A DNA stretch of 64,000 nt from Sycobia sp. Sy_11 (taxonomy: Eukaryota; Arthropoda; Insecta; Hymenoptera; Epichrysomallidae). The stretch's first letter is position 1; the number at the start of each line of letters is the position of its first letter. Positions 24,848 through 37,660 of this stretch are shown piece after piece. The notes beneath the pieces were generated by a model. That model had not been told where the DNA came from. It did no database searches and was given only the letters and a program-made list of their open reading frames with translations. A program made the translations under genes and the position numbers. The DNA is taken from the NCBI GenBank assembly GCA_018907035.1, contig JACCIC010000028.1:1891501-1955500 (forward strand). Direction: 5' to 3'.

Positions 24848-26443
24848 GAACTATTGGAATTCAGAATAAATGCATTATATTTATTCTATATTTACTTTTT
24901 AATTTTAACATTATTAATTTATTTTCTAAATAATTTTAAAAAATTCATATAAAAAACTAATAAGACAAACCCATTTTTTATTTATCACGAGAAAAAATTA
25001 AAAATTAATATTCATCCGCAAAGTTTAGATTTAATACAAATATAATGAATGAAAAATGGTAGAGTTAAGATTAAGTAATGATGCTGGAATTTGAAGCGGT
25101 AAAAATAAACATGTCAACAATATTTTATTCTATTCAATTGATTTTTAATATTTTATTAATGCTCGATTGTAACAGAGAGTAAAATAAATTATATTTGAAA
25201 AAATTGTACGTTATTAATGTTAACTTACAACATGTTCGATATCATCTGTTAAATTTGAGATATCACCATGTTTAACGCAATTACGAAAGTAATTGTAAGA
25301 AATAAGAAAAAAATAAGAGTTCATGCAGCGAAATCTTCATTTCTATATGTTTTAAAAATTACGATGTTTATTTTTATAGACGAGATAACTTTTCTTTTAA
25401 AAATTATGTGGTGTAAATCTCATTTAGAGCTAAAGAAATTTTTTAATATTCGCCATTTTCTTGCCAAGATCATGAAAATATCGATACTGAGCAGGATACT
25501 AATTGAAGAACAGTAGCACAGACGACGACATTCATCGTCGAAGGACATTTTCCGATACGATCGAGGCAATTTGTTATTATTATTATTATTTTTTTAATAA
25601 ATATTGCTTGGTTTCGATTTCAAATAGCCTCTGCCCGAGCCATTTTACGGGCGCGCACCGATTGGATTCGGCCTCGAAATAAAAAGAATCGCGGCCGCGC
25701 TCGAGTTCGTTTCCTACCGCATCCACTTTTCGTAAATCTCTCGAATTTTCATCCCGCGAGACCCGCCTCCCGCCACCCCGAAATTCCCGGAAGTCCCAGA
25801 TTGCGCGCGCGCCCGGGACACGCGGCAATTTCGGAGCGTGCGGAAAAAACAAGAAAGAAAAAATCCGCGCGGTACGGAGAAAGGGCGAGTGGGGAAGGGG
25901 GATGGGCCGAGGGGAAGAATCCAATTACGGCTCGGTAGCCGGCAAGGTGATTGGCACGGCTCGGGCGACGGCAATTCTCCGCGCGAATAAATCAGAGGTG
26001 CTCCCGTGGAGTCGTATGGGGGGGAGGGGGGAGCGAGCGAGGCGCTGGCGCGTATCGGAGCAGTTTAAATATTTGCGAGAGGTGACCCATAATAACCCCC
26101 GGCCCTCCCGCGCAAGGGCTCACGGGCTGGCGTTCGCGCGCTCGCCGCCGCCGCGAGCGGGGCTTGAATTTATCGCGCGGCCCGCAGGAAATTAAAGAGG
26201 GAGCGAGGCGCGGGCGCGAGGCCGGCTTGACTAGATTATGACCGCGGCAGCGCGCCGCGTCGAGATTCATAGGGGGGTAAAATCGCGGCGGGCCGGGCGC
26301 GGTCGGTGGCGGGGGAGGAGGACGGGGCGGTGGACGGTGTCGAGAAGGCATAGAAAACAACGTACACAAACTTTACCCGTATATTACCGTTCTCCCGGCC
26401 CTCTTCCGCTCGAGACATAAACCGCCCGTACTAAAACGAATCT

Positions 26444-26445
<2 letters not shown>

Positions 26446-26472
<27 letters not shown>
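26446..26472. repeat. (CT)n microsatellite
   Basis: CT run at the right border of a CpG-rich block in intron 1. Confidence 0.95.
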
Positions 26473-26474
<2 letters not shown>

Positions 26475-27729
26475 CATCACCCCCCCCACCTCTCGCCGCT
26501 CTCTATCTTACTCCACTACACTCTCAGCCCTATCCTGTCGCGGTGGCTGCGCGCTCCCGATTCCAAGAGCAAGTGGAATTTATTTCAAAGCGATGCATCG
26601 CGTATTGTAAACTTTGCCCGATGATCTTTTTCAATTTGCCGTTTACTCTTCACCCTGCTTTTCCTCTCGGTCCTGCGGCGATGGCTTGTTTTCTCCCTTG
26701 AAAGTAACGCCGGCGAGGCAGGTCGGATTCGCTCCACGCTCTTGGGATCGAATTTTTCTCGATTCTCGTCTCGTTTTTTGCTTAAATCTCCTCTGCTGTT
26801 CGAGAAGCCAAATTTTTACGAGAACAATAAAAGAACGCGTAAGTAAATAAATAAACAAAGAAAAACTCGGTCTAAACATAATTTTTTTAATTAAGTTCAA
26901 TAAATAAAATTCAATTTATACTCCGCCCCTCCCCTCGGGGATAATCCGTTAATCCAGATTCTTCATAAGAAACCGGCGTGGATTATACCTCGCAAGAGCT
27001 TAGCGCCTGATTTTAACGGGGGAAAATTCTGTGAAAGAAATCACGGCGCAGCGACTCTGGGCAGGGAAAAGATAATTAATTGTTAAATTATATCAGCTCG
27101 CGCCATAAAATCTCCTCACTGCCGTTCGATTCGTATAATTAACTTATTCTATTTCACGGATATTAAAATGCATTAGTAATCGGCGCGCTCGCGCGCGCGC
27201 CACCTCCGCCCCCCACCCCCCGACTTTCATTGCGCACTTTGCTCTCGAGCATTTATTGACGAGTCTAAATAAAATTTACATATACGGCGCGCAGATAACG
27301 CGAACTTCGCAACTCTTCGAAACTGCTCGAAGCGCAAACGACAAGGTCGAATTTAACGCTAATCTCTATTCGCGCAACGGATCGAGTTGCTCTCGACCGT
27401 AATCCCGTGACGATGTCGATATTCTCGACGAACGCGCGTAGCCGTGAAATCGACGCTTTAATCCGCGGCCAGGACGAAAAAAAAAAAAACAGAAACAGAA
27501 GTCGAGGGAGCTTTCGGTCGTCGGCAAACGCCGAGCGCGCCGGCGGCTGGGACGACCGGACGGAAACCCAGAGAGAAAATAAATCAAGGGAGAAAACAAT
27601 GCCTCGCGACGATCGCCCGCACGCGCTTATACCCGTCAGAAAAGTTTCGGCGGATATTGGCCGCGGGACCGTAAGACGGCCGCGACTCGATAAAAAAGCG
27701 TGTTCAGCGACGGAATTATCGCCCCGCGT

Positions 27730-27732
<3 letters not shown>

Positions 27733-27770
<38 letters not shown>
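27733..27770. repeat. (CT)n microsatellite
   Basis: Nearly pure CT run of about 38 nt in a CpG-rich block of intron 1. Confidence 0.95.
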
Positions 27771-27771
<1 letters not shown>

Positions 27772-30700
27772 GACTCTCTTCGTTTGCTTTATCGCGGATT
27801 CTTTCCTCCCGCGTAAGCGTAAGTGGCATTTCAGTCGCGCTCTTCAACGCCGACTTGCGCGTAAAGTTCGTTCGGTGTCCGCCGGGGAAGCTGCTCGGCG
27901 TAAATTCACGCTTATAACGCCTCGAAAGTTTTGCGCTCCGCCTCGACCCTTGGCCGCGATTTCCCGCCCGTTGGCCACTCGCTCGCGAATGTTTTCCCGG
28001 AATATCGTGCCGCGGGCAGGCGCGTACGGGGCGAAGAGACGGGCCGGGGCAAAAATTAAGTGGGCGAAACGTCGGGGGGTGGGGGGAGGAAAGACAAAAT
28101 GCTACCGGACGAACAAGGGACGGGCGGGGGGGGGGGAGCTCAGCCGCACGAGAGGCGTTACGCGCTCGGGGAAAAGCTCGACGCCGCGCTCTTGGGCTAG
28201 ATCTCGGTAACGGAGAGCCGCCGCGGCGAGGGGATAATAGAATCACGGGTGTATAAAAAGAGGCTCGGCGCCGGAGGCTTTCCGCCCGCTAATAGCCGGT
28301 AATTGCGAATACGCGAATGGCTTTTAAAGTCGGAGCGAGGAAGACGGTACCGCAGGGAAGCGGCGTTCCCCGTTATAAAGCTGGGATAATGCATTTCTCC
28401 TTGAGGCCGGGGCGGCGGAGGGTGGGTGGGGTCGGGGAGGGGGCTGAATAAGTGGACTTTGGGGCCGAGTTGTACTTCGTGGGCTAACTTGGGACGAGGA
28501 GTTAAAAACGGAATGGTTTGCTTTTTCCGATGGTTATCTGATTTAGGGAGGTCGAAGATTCTTTTTTTTTGCCTCTCCTAACTGAATTATGCAAAGGCTT
28601 GCAGATTTACCTATTAAATACGCGAAAATTTAATAATTTTAGGGGCTGTTCATTTTTGTTCTATAAGAGTATTGAATATGAAAGAATGTATTGAAGAATA
28701 TTGAAAATTTAGGTTGGTAGGTAGTTTTTTAGTTTTTTGGTTGGTATTTAATTTAGAACTCGATAAATTGACATTTCCTTTGATTACCTTTGCTCTTTTT
28801 TTAACATATAGAGTAAAATGTCAGTTTTAAATTATAACAATAAATTAAAGTTCTTGTTTTGCCAAAAGTATCATAATAAAATTTCAACATATTTTTCTTT
28901 TGTTTTTATTATTGAATATGTTTCCTCTAACTGGAATAGAAAATTTATTAAAATTTCACTAATGTCATATTAACATTTCTCATTTTTTTTCGCATTTATT
29001 ATAACATGAATAAAAATACTTATAATACAAGCTCTAGTCAGATTATTACAATATTTTTTTCATTCCACAAATGTAATATTTGGTGAGAAATGAAGGTTCC
29101 ACATACATTCCTTTTATCATTCTATTTTAGAGAATAAAATGCTTTAAAATGAAAATGTATTCTGAAAAAAAAAAATTCTGTGAAATATTCAGACTGTTAC
29201 GATCGAAATTACAATGTTTCATGCTTGTCTTTAAATGCAGAATCAGATTAATATTGCATTCGTCGTTAAATTAGTATTGATGTTGTTCATAAAATAAGTT
29301 GTAATTATAATAGATACACGAGGACACGGTATCGGCCATTATTGTTGTACATTTTATTACGATTGTAAAACGTTCCTTTTTAGACACTGGAGAATAACAA
29401 TCAAAGTTTATATCGATCATCCCTAATATCTCCAACGAACTATACAGGAATCCTCGTGTGCAATTATGATTTAAAATCGAGCTCGTTTAATTACTTATTA
29501 TACATTTTTTCGATATCTTGATTGAATTAAGTTGAACGCACTTATGGCGATATTAAATTTGAATCGCATAACAACGATTTGAACGATCGAAAAATATAAA
29601 ATAAATTAAATACTCTGCTGTTCTATAGCCACGGTTCTGATATCCAACGCAGAGTTAAATCCAGTTGTAAACTGCAAGCTATCCTTGATAAAACATTTGT
29701 CTCGAACAAAATGTGTCCCCGCCATACTACGATTCCTATTATCTCCGTTTCTCCGAACGTCGGAGTCGCGGATAAATGCGGCTTTAGGGCAAGGGGTACG
29801 CGCCGATACGTAAATTGCGCCCTGGTGTTCGTTTAATCAGCGGGAGATCGAAACTCGATTCTCGATCATCGAATTTCCGGTCCCTCGATCCGTCTCGCCG
29901 AGCCACCATTTTCCTTGAATTACACGATAGTATAGCCCGTGGAGAAAAGCTCGGGGCTTGGATTACCATCGGGATAATGGGGCTGTATATTAGGCAAATC
30001 AAATACTTGAAGAGCCATCCATTAGACTGCAGTTACTTCGAGTTTTTCGCTCGAACAATTTTGCTATTTGCTACATTCAGATATACATTATTTCGCGGAA
30101 TTAATTTAGGGCGTCGCTCATCCGCGGGCAAATTTCATATTCGAAGCATCGCGATCGATCGTTTAATTATCCCGTTAGGGGATCCGTTTGATAAAGGAAT
30201 TTATAATTAACTTTCAATTTTCGATTGATAATTGCCGATCGTAAATTCATATTATTGAAATATTTGTCCCGTATCGAGTATTAAGCGCTTAATCGCTTAT
30301 AGAAGTAATTTAATTATCTGGAGAACGATGAAAAACAATCAAGTTGTGCGCGTATCTTTTTATCTCGCGACATATTTGCGATAAGTTCGGGACGAATTTT
30401 TTTTTTTTTATGTCACAATTAACATATTAAAAATGAAATTGATTCTCTCGGACAATGAAAAAAAAAAAAAGAAAATCAGCTCATCTCACTCTACGCGCAC
30501 GAATTACGGTATTTTTCTTTCTTCTTTTTTTTTTTTTTTGCATTCGAGCAATTTAATTTCGTTCAGCCCGGAGGTTGACGGGCACGCGAATGTTTTATGG
30601 ATTAGCATAGAAATTTCGCCATCCTTCGGCCGTTTCTGAAAAGGAGAACCCCCCCACCCCGCATTTTCATGTAAATGCCACATAACTCCTTATTCGTACG

Positions 30701-30822
30701 AGCACGACGTCAAAATTCAAAATTGTTATCGACGCATTATCATTCCCGGACGCAGACCGTATTACATTTAATCATACCTCATGAATATTTGATCCGGTTG
30801 TAATGCACTTTTCGCCCCCTCT

Positions 30823-30836
30823 CCCCCCCCCCCCCC
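30823..30836. repeat. Poly(C) run of 14
   Basis: Fourteen C, followed by GCCGCCGGGG; lies about 90 bp upstream of the exon 2 acceptor. Confidence 0.9.
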
Positions 30837-30926
30837 GCCGCCGGGGCGCCCGCCACGCCTAAGCCAGGCCCTCTCGAATAACCCGTGTCAAGGGGGTTTA
30901 TTTACGTAATTATTAATTGATTACAG

Positions 30927-31019
30927 GGCCACGAGGTAAAGGACAGCTCGAAGGAGACCAAGACCGCATCGCTTAAAGGGGATGAGTGGGTCTGGGTCAC
31001 CGCCGACACTCGCATTCCG
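30927..31019 (+). CDS. Exon 2: stalk/spacer module
   Basis: Encodes residues 97-127 (31 codons, phase 0 at both ends) between ATTACAG and CCG|GTGAGT. A charged Lys/Glu/Asp/Ser segment (HEVKDSSKETK) is followed by a Trp-rich block, DEWVWVTADTRIP. No open frame starting with Met exists here, so the exon is recognised from its splice sites and from perfect frame continuity with exons 1 and 3. The acceptor has only a weak pyrimidine tract but a plausible branch site (TTAATTGAT). The Trp block just before the Cys pair resembles, from memory, the linker of insect colmedin-like proteins; that resemblance was not checked by alignment. Confidence 0.8.
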
Positions 31020-31839
31020 GTGAGTTTGTGCATAATGAATGAATATTCCATTGATACTGATCAGGCGATCATTTTTATATTGTAAATTTTCTTCGAAACT
31101 ATCTAAGTATTTGTAATTAGTTTATGAATGCTGTTAAGCTCATTTTATAATAGTCGAACTACTGGATATTTATTATTCTATACAACTATAATGTAGATTT
31201 TAAAACGAATCTATGAAAAACTTAAATTTAAAAAATTTATTTTGTTAGAATTTAAACGTTAGAAACGTTCTCTCCACAAATCTTCGAGTTTTATTTATTT
31301 TTTTTTTATCAAGTAGAGAACGGATAAGAAAATATATTGTTAAATTTCATTTGTATTTTACCGTTGAAGAAGAGGGAAACGCAAAAATTCATCTGTATGT
31401 ATAATGTACAATGTTTTCGTATATGATTGAAAAGGAGCTCGATAGTGGTATTAAGTGCAAAAATTGCTTATTTACGAGCCCGTGTTTTCTCAGCTGGTAT
31501 TTGATAAAATATAAAAGGCCAATGTAATAGTTTCTCTATTATGCGCGTCTCAACCTGGTCTACCTGCTTTGGGTTCATCGCCAAAATGGCACACGACCTA
31601 ATGTTAAAAAATCAGAAGCTCCCAAAGCTCTGCTCGTTCCTCTAAATCTAGTTACTTTATCTTTCTATCTTGTATATTTTATTATTATGCCCGTAACTCG
31701 ATTTGCATAAAGTATTTGCTTTCATAATTTACAAAATAAAAAAAAATAAAATAGAGATAAAGTAAAATGGGACAGATCATGATCTAGCTAAAGGCAATTT
31801 TTATTAATAAGAAGATTGTTAAGAATTTAAAGAACCGCA

Positions 31840-32600
31840 TAAGATAATTTATTTATTTATTTGCCAACGTTTCTATCAATTCCAGAAAATCCTTGTCAAG
31901 ACTATAAACACAAATTAAAATTTCCACATAAATCTACTGTGACTTTTCGATATCCGCTTTTCTACTTACATATATAATTATTGTTGCTATGTATGTCAGA
32001 CATGTTTGCAATGGTCTCTTATTATAATTATTTTCATTATCTACAATTTTTGCATTTTGCAAATCAATATTATCGTTAAATTTTATAGTATGTCTACTAA
32101 TTTCGCAATTCAATTCAATACAATTATTATTGTTAATATGATGGATATTAATATTATGATCATTACTATTATTGTTATTAAATTCCTTTTTATATTCGTT
32201 AATTCTCGTTTTGAGCTCCTTTGTTCCCTTTTGAGCATGCATTCATAAGATAATTAAAAGGATGAACTTTATAAATAACAATTTATATATTATCCTTATT
32301 AATTTTATCCTTATCGAACTTAATAAATTTTAATTTATTTTATATACTAGAGATTATATTTATATTATAAGCTCCTAAAATTTTATGAATATTTGTAAAC
32401 GATTTGCTATAGAAAGGCAATACCATTATAAGTTGGTTATGATTCTCATTAATTTTATTATTATTTTCATTGTTATTTAAGGAGATTTGATTCTTTTTTA
32501 TGATCTACGTGATAAGAAATTTTTGAAATTCTGATTTATTAAATTCATATAGACTAGGTATATAGAATTAATATGGATATATTAACGTTTATTTGCAAAA
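31840..32600 (-). mobile_element. Degenerate Penelope-like element, 3' part
   Basis: Read on the minus strand, pieces of a Penelope-like retroelement protein appear in correct order across three frames. First comes YMNLINQNFKNFLSRRS (about 32560), then VLPFYSKSFTNIHKILGAYN, then NKLKFIKFDKDKINKDN. Next is the GIY-YIG endonuclease region ending KELKTRINEYKKEF, and last IDLQNAKIVDNENNYNKR. After frameshifts and a stop comes DIEKSQ-stop-IYVEIL, matching the usual tail. About 40 nt later, at 31863-31900, is the terminal CTTGACAAGG...GAAACGTTGGC motif with an AAAT tail (31842-31862). The reverse transcriptase part is missing, so this is a 5'-truncated, dead copy. It lies antisense to the host gene. 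The motif matches rest on family knowledge, not on a search. Confidence 0.8.
31842..31862 (-). repeat. (AAAT)n tail of Penelope-like element
   Basis: AAATAAATAAATAAATT on the minus strand directly after the terminal GAAACGTTGGC motif, as expected for the 3' end of the element. Confidence 0.75.
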
Positions 32601-32999
32601 TTATAGAATTGTAATAATACAATGCGTTTGTAGCTTTGATAAGGACATTGGGAAGGAAACACCGAGAGATAAATAAAATTCAAAACATTAAAATTGTCTT
32701 GAGTTATTATTTAAATCATTAACACTTTTTGTTATTACAAGACATTGAATTGAGCATCGTTAATTGCTAGAAATCTTGAGTAAACGCCGCACCCTTACTA
32801 AACAGAGACGCCAAGAGGTAAGAGAAAAAGCAGGCGCACAGTCTGATTTTCACATCACTATCGGATTTACACGTAATTTTCCATATGCCCACGCGGGAAG
32901 AAACATCTACTTTATATTCGATCCCCACCTCATCCCCCGCCATTTGCAGCGCGCACCAGCCTCCCCTTAGTTTTGCATCACGGCGTAGCGACTGACGCG

Positions 33000-34078
33000 T
33001 AGGGGAGCTTCCGACCTCTTTTCTTCGGCCCCCATCCCCCCCCCCCCAACCTCTCGCCCGCCGGCGCTCGTACGGTATAGGTAGGCGCGCGCGCGCGCGT
33101 CTACGAGCAATACTTCGCCTTTATTTTCCCTCGCCTATACCCGCTGTGGCGAGAGGGCGAATATACTCCTCTCCGCTCGGGAGTGTGGTGCGGGGAAGGG
33201 GGGAGGGGCTCTGTTCCGCGCCTTCTCGCCGCTCGCGACGCACAACGAGTCTCCTCTTCCACGAGCCTCCCGCCACTCCACCCCGCCCTTCCCGTCCACC
33301 GCCCACCTCCTCCGATTGATTTTAAATATTTTACGGCCGGGAAGCGGGTGGGGGGGGTCGGGAGGGGCTGCGCGGCACTCCATCAATTTAATTAATGACG
33401 CGCACCCGCCGTGGGCGAGGAAAAAAAAGCAGAGGATGCATCAACGCGGCGAGGCAGCGCGGCTCTCGCCGTTGTCGAGCGATTGTCGCGAGAGCGCCGG
33501 GGCGCTCCTTTCTTCCCCGCCGTCGAAGCGCGGCGGCGTCTGCTCTTTTTCCTTCGATTTCTTTTTCTCCCCGTCCTCCCCGTACTCCTTCCCCGTCCCC
33601 TTCCGACACCACCCGCTTTTCGTGCCGCGGGTAGCGCCCGGGGCTTTTTTTCGCTCGAGCCTGCTGTAGGGTATATAGAGCGGTTGGGGGAGGGGGGGGG
33701 TACGGATCGGTCTGCTTACTTCCTGTTTTCGTTTTCCCTTCGTTTTTGCTCTCTGTCTGCCGCGTGGATTTTACTTATAGACCGGCGAGAGTCATTTATT
33801 ATGCCGACGCTTTCGCAGCGGATGAAGCGAGGCGCTGATTGAATTTTCAAGAGCTATCCCATTCGAAGGCATTTTTTCAGTAAATAAACCGATTTGCGCC
33901 AACTTGGCGCTTTATCAATTAAACAACGTTTATTATAGCCGTTAACTTTATATTATAAATTGTACTTGTGTTGCCTGTTCTGAATTCAATTAATAAATAT
34001 TTTTATCGGTCTTGCAATTTTATTTTATTAATTTAATTTATTAATTCCATTTTATAAAATTTAAAAGCTTAGAACGAA

Positions 34079-34134
<56 letters not shown>

Positions 34135-35220
34135 CTTATTATATCTTTGAAAGCAAAAGAATATACTGCAAGTATATAAATGTAAGATATGTAGCATTAA
34201 TCATTTTTCTAATAATTTTAATCGACGCAAAATTAAACAAAAATCCTACTAAAGTAACTGGAAAATTTGTAAAATTGGTATCGATGCTTCACTTTGATTC
34301 ATTTATATGTATTCGTTTCTCGTAAATCAGCTAACCCGGATAAGTATCCCGAGTATTTTTCCTTCGAATCCTTTTGAAGCCGTTCTGGATACTTAAGCAA
34401 AGGTAGTACACGCACAATGATCGAGCGAAAAAGTAGTCGGAGTTCTTTAATCGCAAAGAGTGAATTCTTCCCCACACTTGAGCTATTGGCCTCCCCAGCC
34501 AGTGCCATCCGGATTCGACGATCGTTTTTTTGCCTTCTCCACCTCTGTCCCTCCTCAGACCTCCGTCGGAGCTGGAACGAAAACAAAGCGACAAAAAGAT
34601 GGGGGTGGGGGTGGGGGAAGCTCGCGACTCATTACCCCGCGAACGTAAAGAAATAGCGAAGAAAATCGAACCTTCCCTGGATTCAACTTTCAAAAGGGGA
34701 AAAGCTCGCGAGCGAAGTAGAGCGCCTAATGACACCGGAGACGCGTCGATCGGATCGCCCCTCCCCCCCCACCCTTCGCCTTCTCCCGCGTTGCCGAGAC
34801 GCGGCCTTTTCAGCCGGGGCCGATCGAGGAGTCGGGGGAGAGCCGCGAGCCGCGACGCAGCGTTTACGCGACGCCCCGGGTGCGGCCGACTGCGACCGCC
34901 GTCGGCCAAGTCTCGACCGATCGCGAGGGGTGGCAATCGATGCCCCCCCTGCTGGGTCCGCTTAAACGCCCCCCGTTCTCTCTCCTCGGCTCCCCACCGC
35001 CCCTTCTTTTTTCCGTCGTCTTCGTCCCCTCCCGATCCATTCCTCGAACCTAGGATCGCCTATTTCCCCCCTCTTTTCGAGGGCCTTTGTCATTGTCAAT
35101 GGTGAGGGGGTGGGGCCGGGGGGGGGGCTCGCGGCTCGTCCGCCAGCGGGCACAGGGGGGCTCAATTAAGATCGTCTCGCGCAGCAGACGGCGGCTTCGG
35201 GATCAAAGCGATATTCCACG
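33000..35220. other. Pair of CpG-rich blocks in intron 2
   Basis: Two GC-rich blocks (about 33000-33700 and 34580-35220) flank an AT-rich valley carrying (TA)n. They hold several C- or G-runs of eight or more (33033, 33699, 34760, 35122 regions) and an alternating CG tract at about 33085-33098. The overlapping open frames on both strands are low-complexity. Candidate enhancers or an internal promoter; nothing in the sequence proves either. Confidence 0.35.
34083..34132. repeat. (TA)n microsatellite
   Basis: Pure TA run of about 50 nt, one of the longest in the window, in AT-rich intron 2 sequence. Confidence 0.95.
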
Positions 35221-37100
35221 GATGCGCTACTTTCCATCCTGTTTGTTCAATCAATTTTCCGCGGCCGTGTGGGTAAGTTTTGCCGAGGATAGAGCATGGG
35301 GGCGGGGCAGCGAAGTATACAAAGGGCGAACTTCGCAACTTGTGCATAATCGAGAATTTTGAAACCCATTTAGATGAATTCGCGGGAAAGTTCCGATCGA
35401 GCCCTTTTCGGACTCGATGGCGCGTGCGTTATAAATACTTCGTAACAGAGGCGGATGAGACTCCGTCCTTTTCGGGACATGGAATTAAATTAAACTTTGG
35501 GTTTTAATGAACCAGAGTTGAGTTCCATTTTTCATTTCGTACTACTTGCTTTTAGAGGTTTTGTGAAATATTAATTTGCATTAAAATTATTTTTCTACCA
35601 CCTTCTACTGAATCGTGTATTAATTGACGAAGAAGACGAATTAAAAAAAAAATGTTAAGAAATTTAGAGTAACTGATAAAATTTTAGTTTTTTTAATATT
35701 ATTAATTAGGCACACAGATAGGATTTTCGGATAATCCTATATTAGAAATTCATGAAGGGTCACGTGTTTGTAATAGAATAACTACGTATTCGATTATGAC
35801 ATAAGTATCTTATTTGCTTTGCATATTTAAGGGCTTATTTTAGAAGATTAAATTTAAGCCAGGGATCCTTTGCATTTCCAGAAATAATACGCTCTATATA
35901 GTTATGCTGAATAAAATATGACTTATTACGTAGTTAATTCACTCCGGCGTCACTGCGAGCTATCTAAGTGGATTTTAGCCTTAAAGTTAAAAAATGCATA
36001 TTAAATAATTACAGGAACATTTATTGATAAATCCATCAAATTAATCCAATATTATTACAGTAAATAATTAGTGAAGCGAAATGCCAAATTTATCCGTTAA
36101 AGATAAATTATAATAAATGAGGATACATTTATCGTCGTAAAATATCACATATAGAATTATAAAAATAGCTCATTCGTATTATGCTTTATAGTTTGACTCA
36201 GAACAAATCATAGCGACTACAGCAATAATCTAATCGGTAATTTGAAAAATTTAGAAAATTTTCAAAGAACAATAAGTAAGTAAATATTGCGATCTTACAT
36301 ATGATCGATGCGATCGTTAAAAATATTAGAAATAATTTATTATTGACTATGTACTTTTATATTTTTGCTTTATATGATAGCAGTATTTAAAAATTAATAC
36401 TCGAAATTCTGTTAAATTTTTTCATTAAACTAGAAGAACAGTACGATAAAATTGTATCCTACAGAATTGCATTAGTAGCATTAGTTGTAAATTAAAACCT
36501 TATAAAATTAATAAATACAGAATAAAAATTTCTGAACAAGTCTAAGGACGATTTGTAAAAACGAATCAACCATTAACATAGCATTTCTTCGATTGCATTC
36601 TTTTCCTTTCTCAATAATGATTTCTAGATTTGGCCCGTGGCGTCATCGCGCGCTCAGATTTTCGGAGGTTTTCCTTCCTCAAGAGAGTACCTCTGGTTAA
36701 TCGACCGTCATGGAACGGACTTGCCGCTCGCGGGAAATGGAAATAAATACATCGGCCTACCTGAACGGCGCTATCACGGAAAGTTCGAAAGATATATATA
36801 ACTCTCGCGTGTCGCGCGGCCACAGCTGTTAGACAGCTCGGAGAGCTGCGAAGGTGGGTCGGGGGCGCCTGGCACAACATCGACACACTCGCCCCCGCCC
36901 CTTGGCCCCTCGCCCAACTTTTCCCATCGCGCCGGGCAGCCGTGGGGGCTTTCCGATCGATCGGTTCGCGAAATTTTCCCGTCTCAAGGGAGAATAATGG
37001 AGAGCGGCCGCGCCAACGGGCCTTTAGCGAGCGCAAGATAAAAAGCGCCCGTCGCGCGCTTCCTACTACGCCCATCTGTCCCGATCTCTCTGTTCGTCTC

Positions 37101-37104
<4 letters not shown>

Positions 37105-37158
<54 letters not shown>

Positions 37159-37169
37159 CATACATATAT
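37105..37169. repeat. Compound (CT)n(TA)n microsatellite
   Basis: About 38 nt of CT run straight into TA/TACA units, then the motif CTCCGTCTCTTTATCTCGG (37170-37188), also found at 15824-15842. Confidence 0.95.
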
Positions 37170-37645
37170 CTCCGTCTCTTTATCTCGGTTTCTCGTTAAG
37201 ATAGGCCCACGTCTATATCTTAACTCGCTTCGAAATTCTATTCGAGTTAGTTTAGAGCTTCTCGGCACGCCAACAGTTGATGAAATTTATTCAGTATCCA
37301 ATGAGAGTAAATTAATCGACAGTTTCTAGTTGGATAGAAGGATAAGTCGAGGTGTTGTCGATTATTTAATAATTTCATAATTATTTAAGCGGCATCGAAG
37401 GAACAATAACTGCATTTCCTAGACGAGTGTTGTGCAAAATACAGTATAAAAGAAATTGATAGCACATACGTAATATAAAAATTTTACAAGTAGTATTTTC
37501 ATGAAATTCAGTCGAGCATAAGTCAATTAAACTTTATTTTGCTAAAAATTTTCCTTTGAACAAGTAGAAACTATTTATATGAAAAATCTATAAAACTTCA
37601 TGACTTTTATAAATTCACGTCAGATTGTAGCAAACAGAAGCTTTC

Positions 37646-37660
37646 TTTTTTTTTTTTTTT
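37646..37660. repeat. Poly(T) tract
   Basis: About 15 T in AT-rich intron 2 sequence. Confidence 0.85.

Larger units (their letters stand above)
24230..30926 (+). other. Intron 1 of collagen gene
   Basis: Donor GTGAGT, acceptor ATTGATTACAG. AT-rich at 24480-25560 and 28560-29800. CpG-rich blocks at about 25600-26420 and 27180-28450 may be regulatory. CT microsatellites lie at 26446-26472 and 27733-27770, and a 14-C run lies at 30823-30836, about 90 bp before exon 2. No other gene or mobile element is recognised; the 267-codon frame at 27407-28210 includes a (CT)n-encoded Ser-Leu run and is not convincing. Confidence 0.75.

Noticed and set aside
27407..28210. 267-codon + strand frame in intron 1
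   Set aside because: Arg/Ser-rich, contains a (CT)n-encoded Ser-Leu run, and has no recognisable domain or splice support.
21669..31765. Shared 17-mer AAAATAGAGATAAAGTA at about 21669 and 31749
   Set aside because: AT-rich and short; a match of this length is expected by chance at this composition, and the flanks do not align.
31934..32242. 102-codon minus-strand frame taken as a separate gene
   Set aside because: It is the endonuclease-region remnant of the Penelope-like element, with its upstream and downstream parts in other frames.
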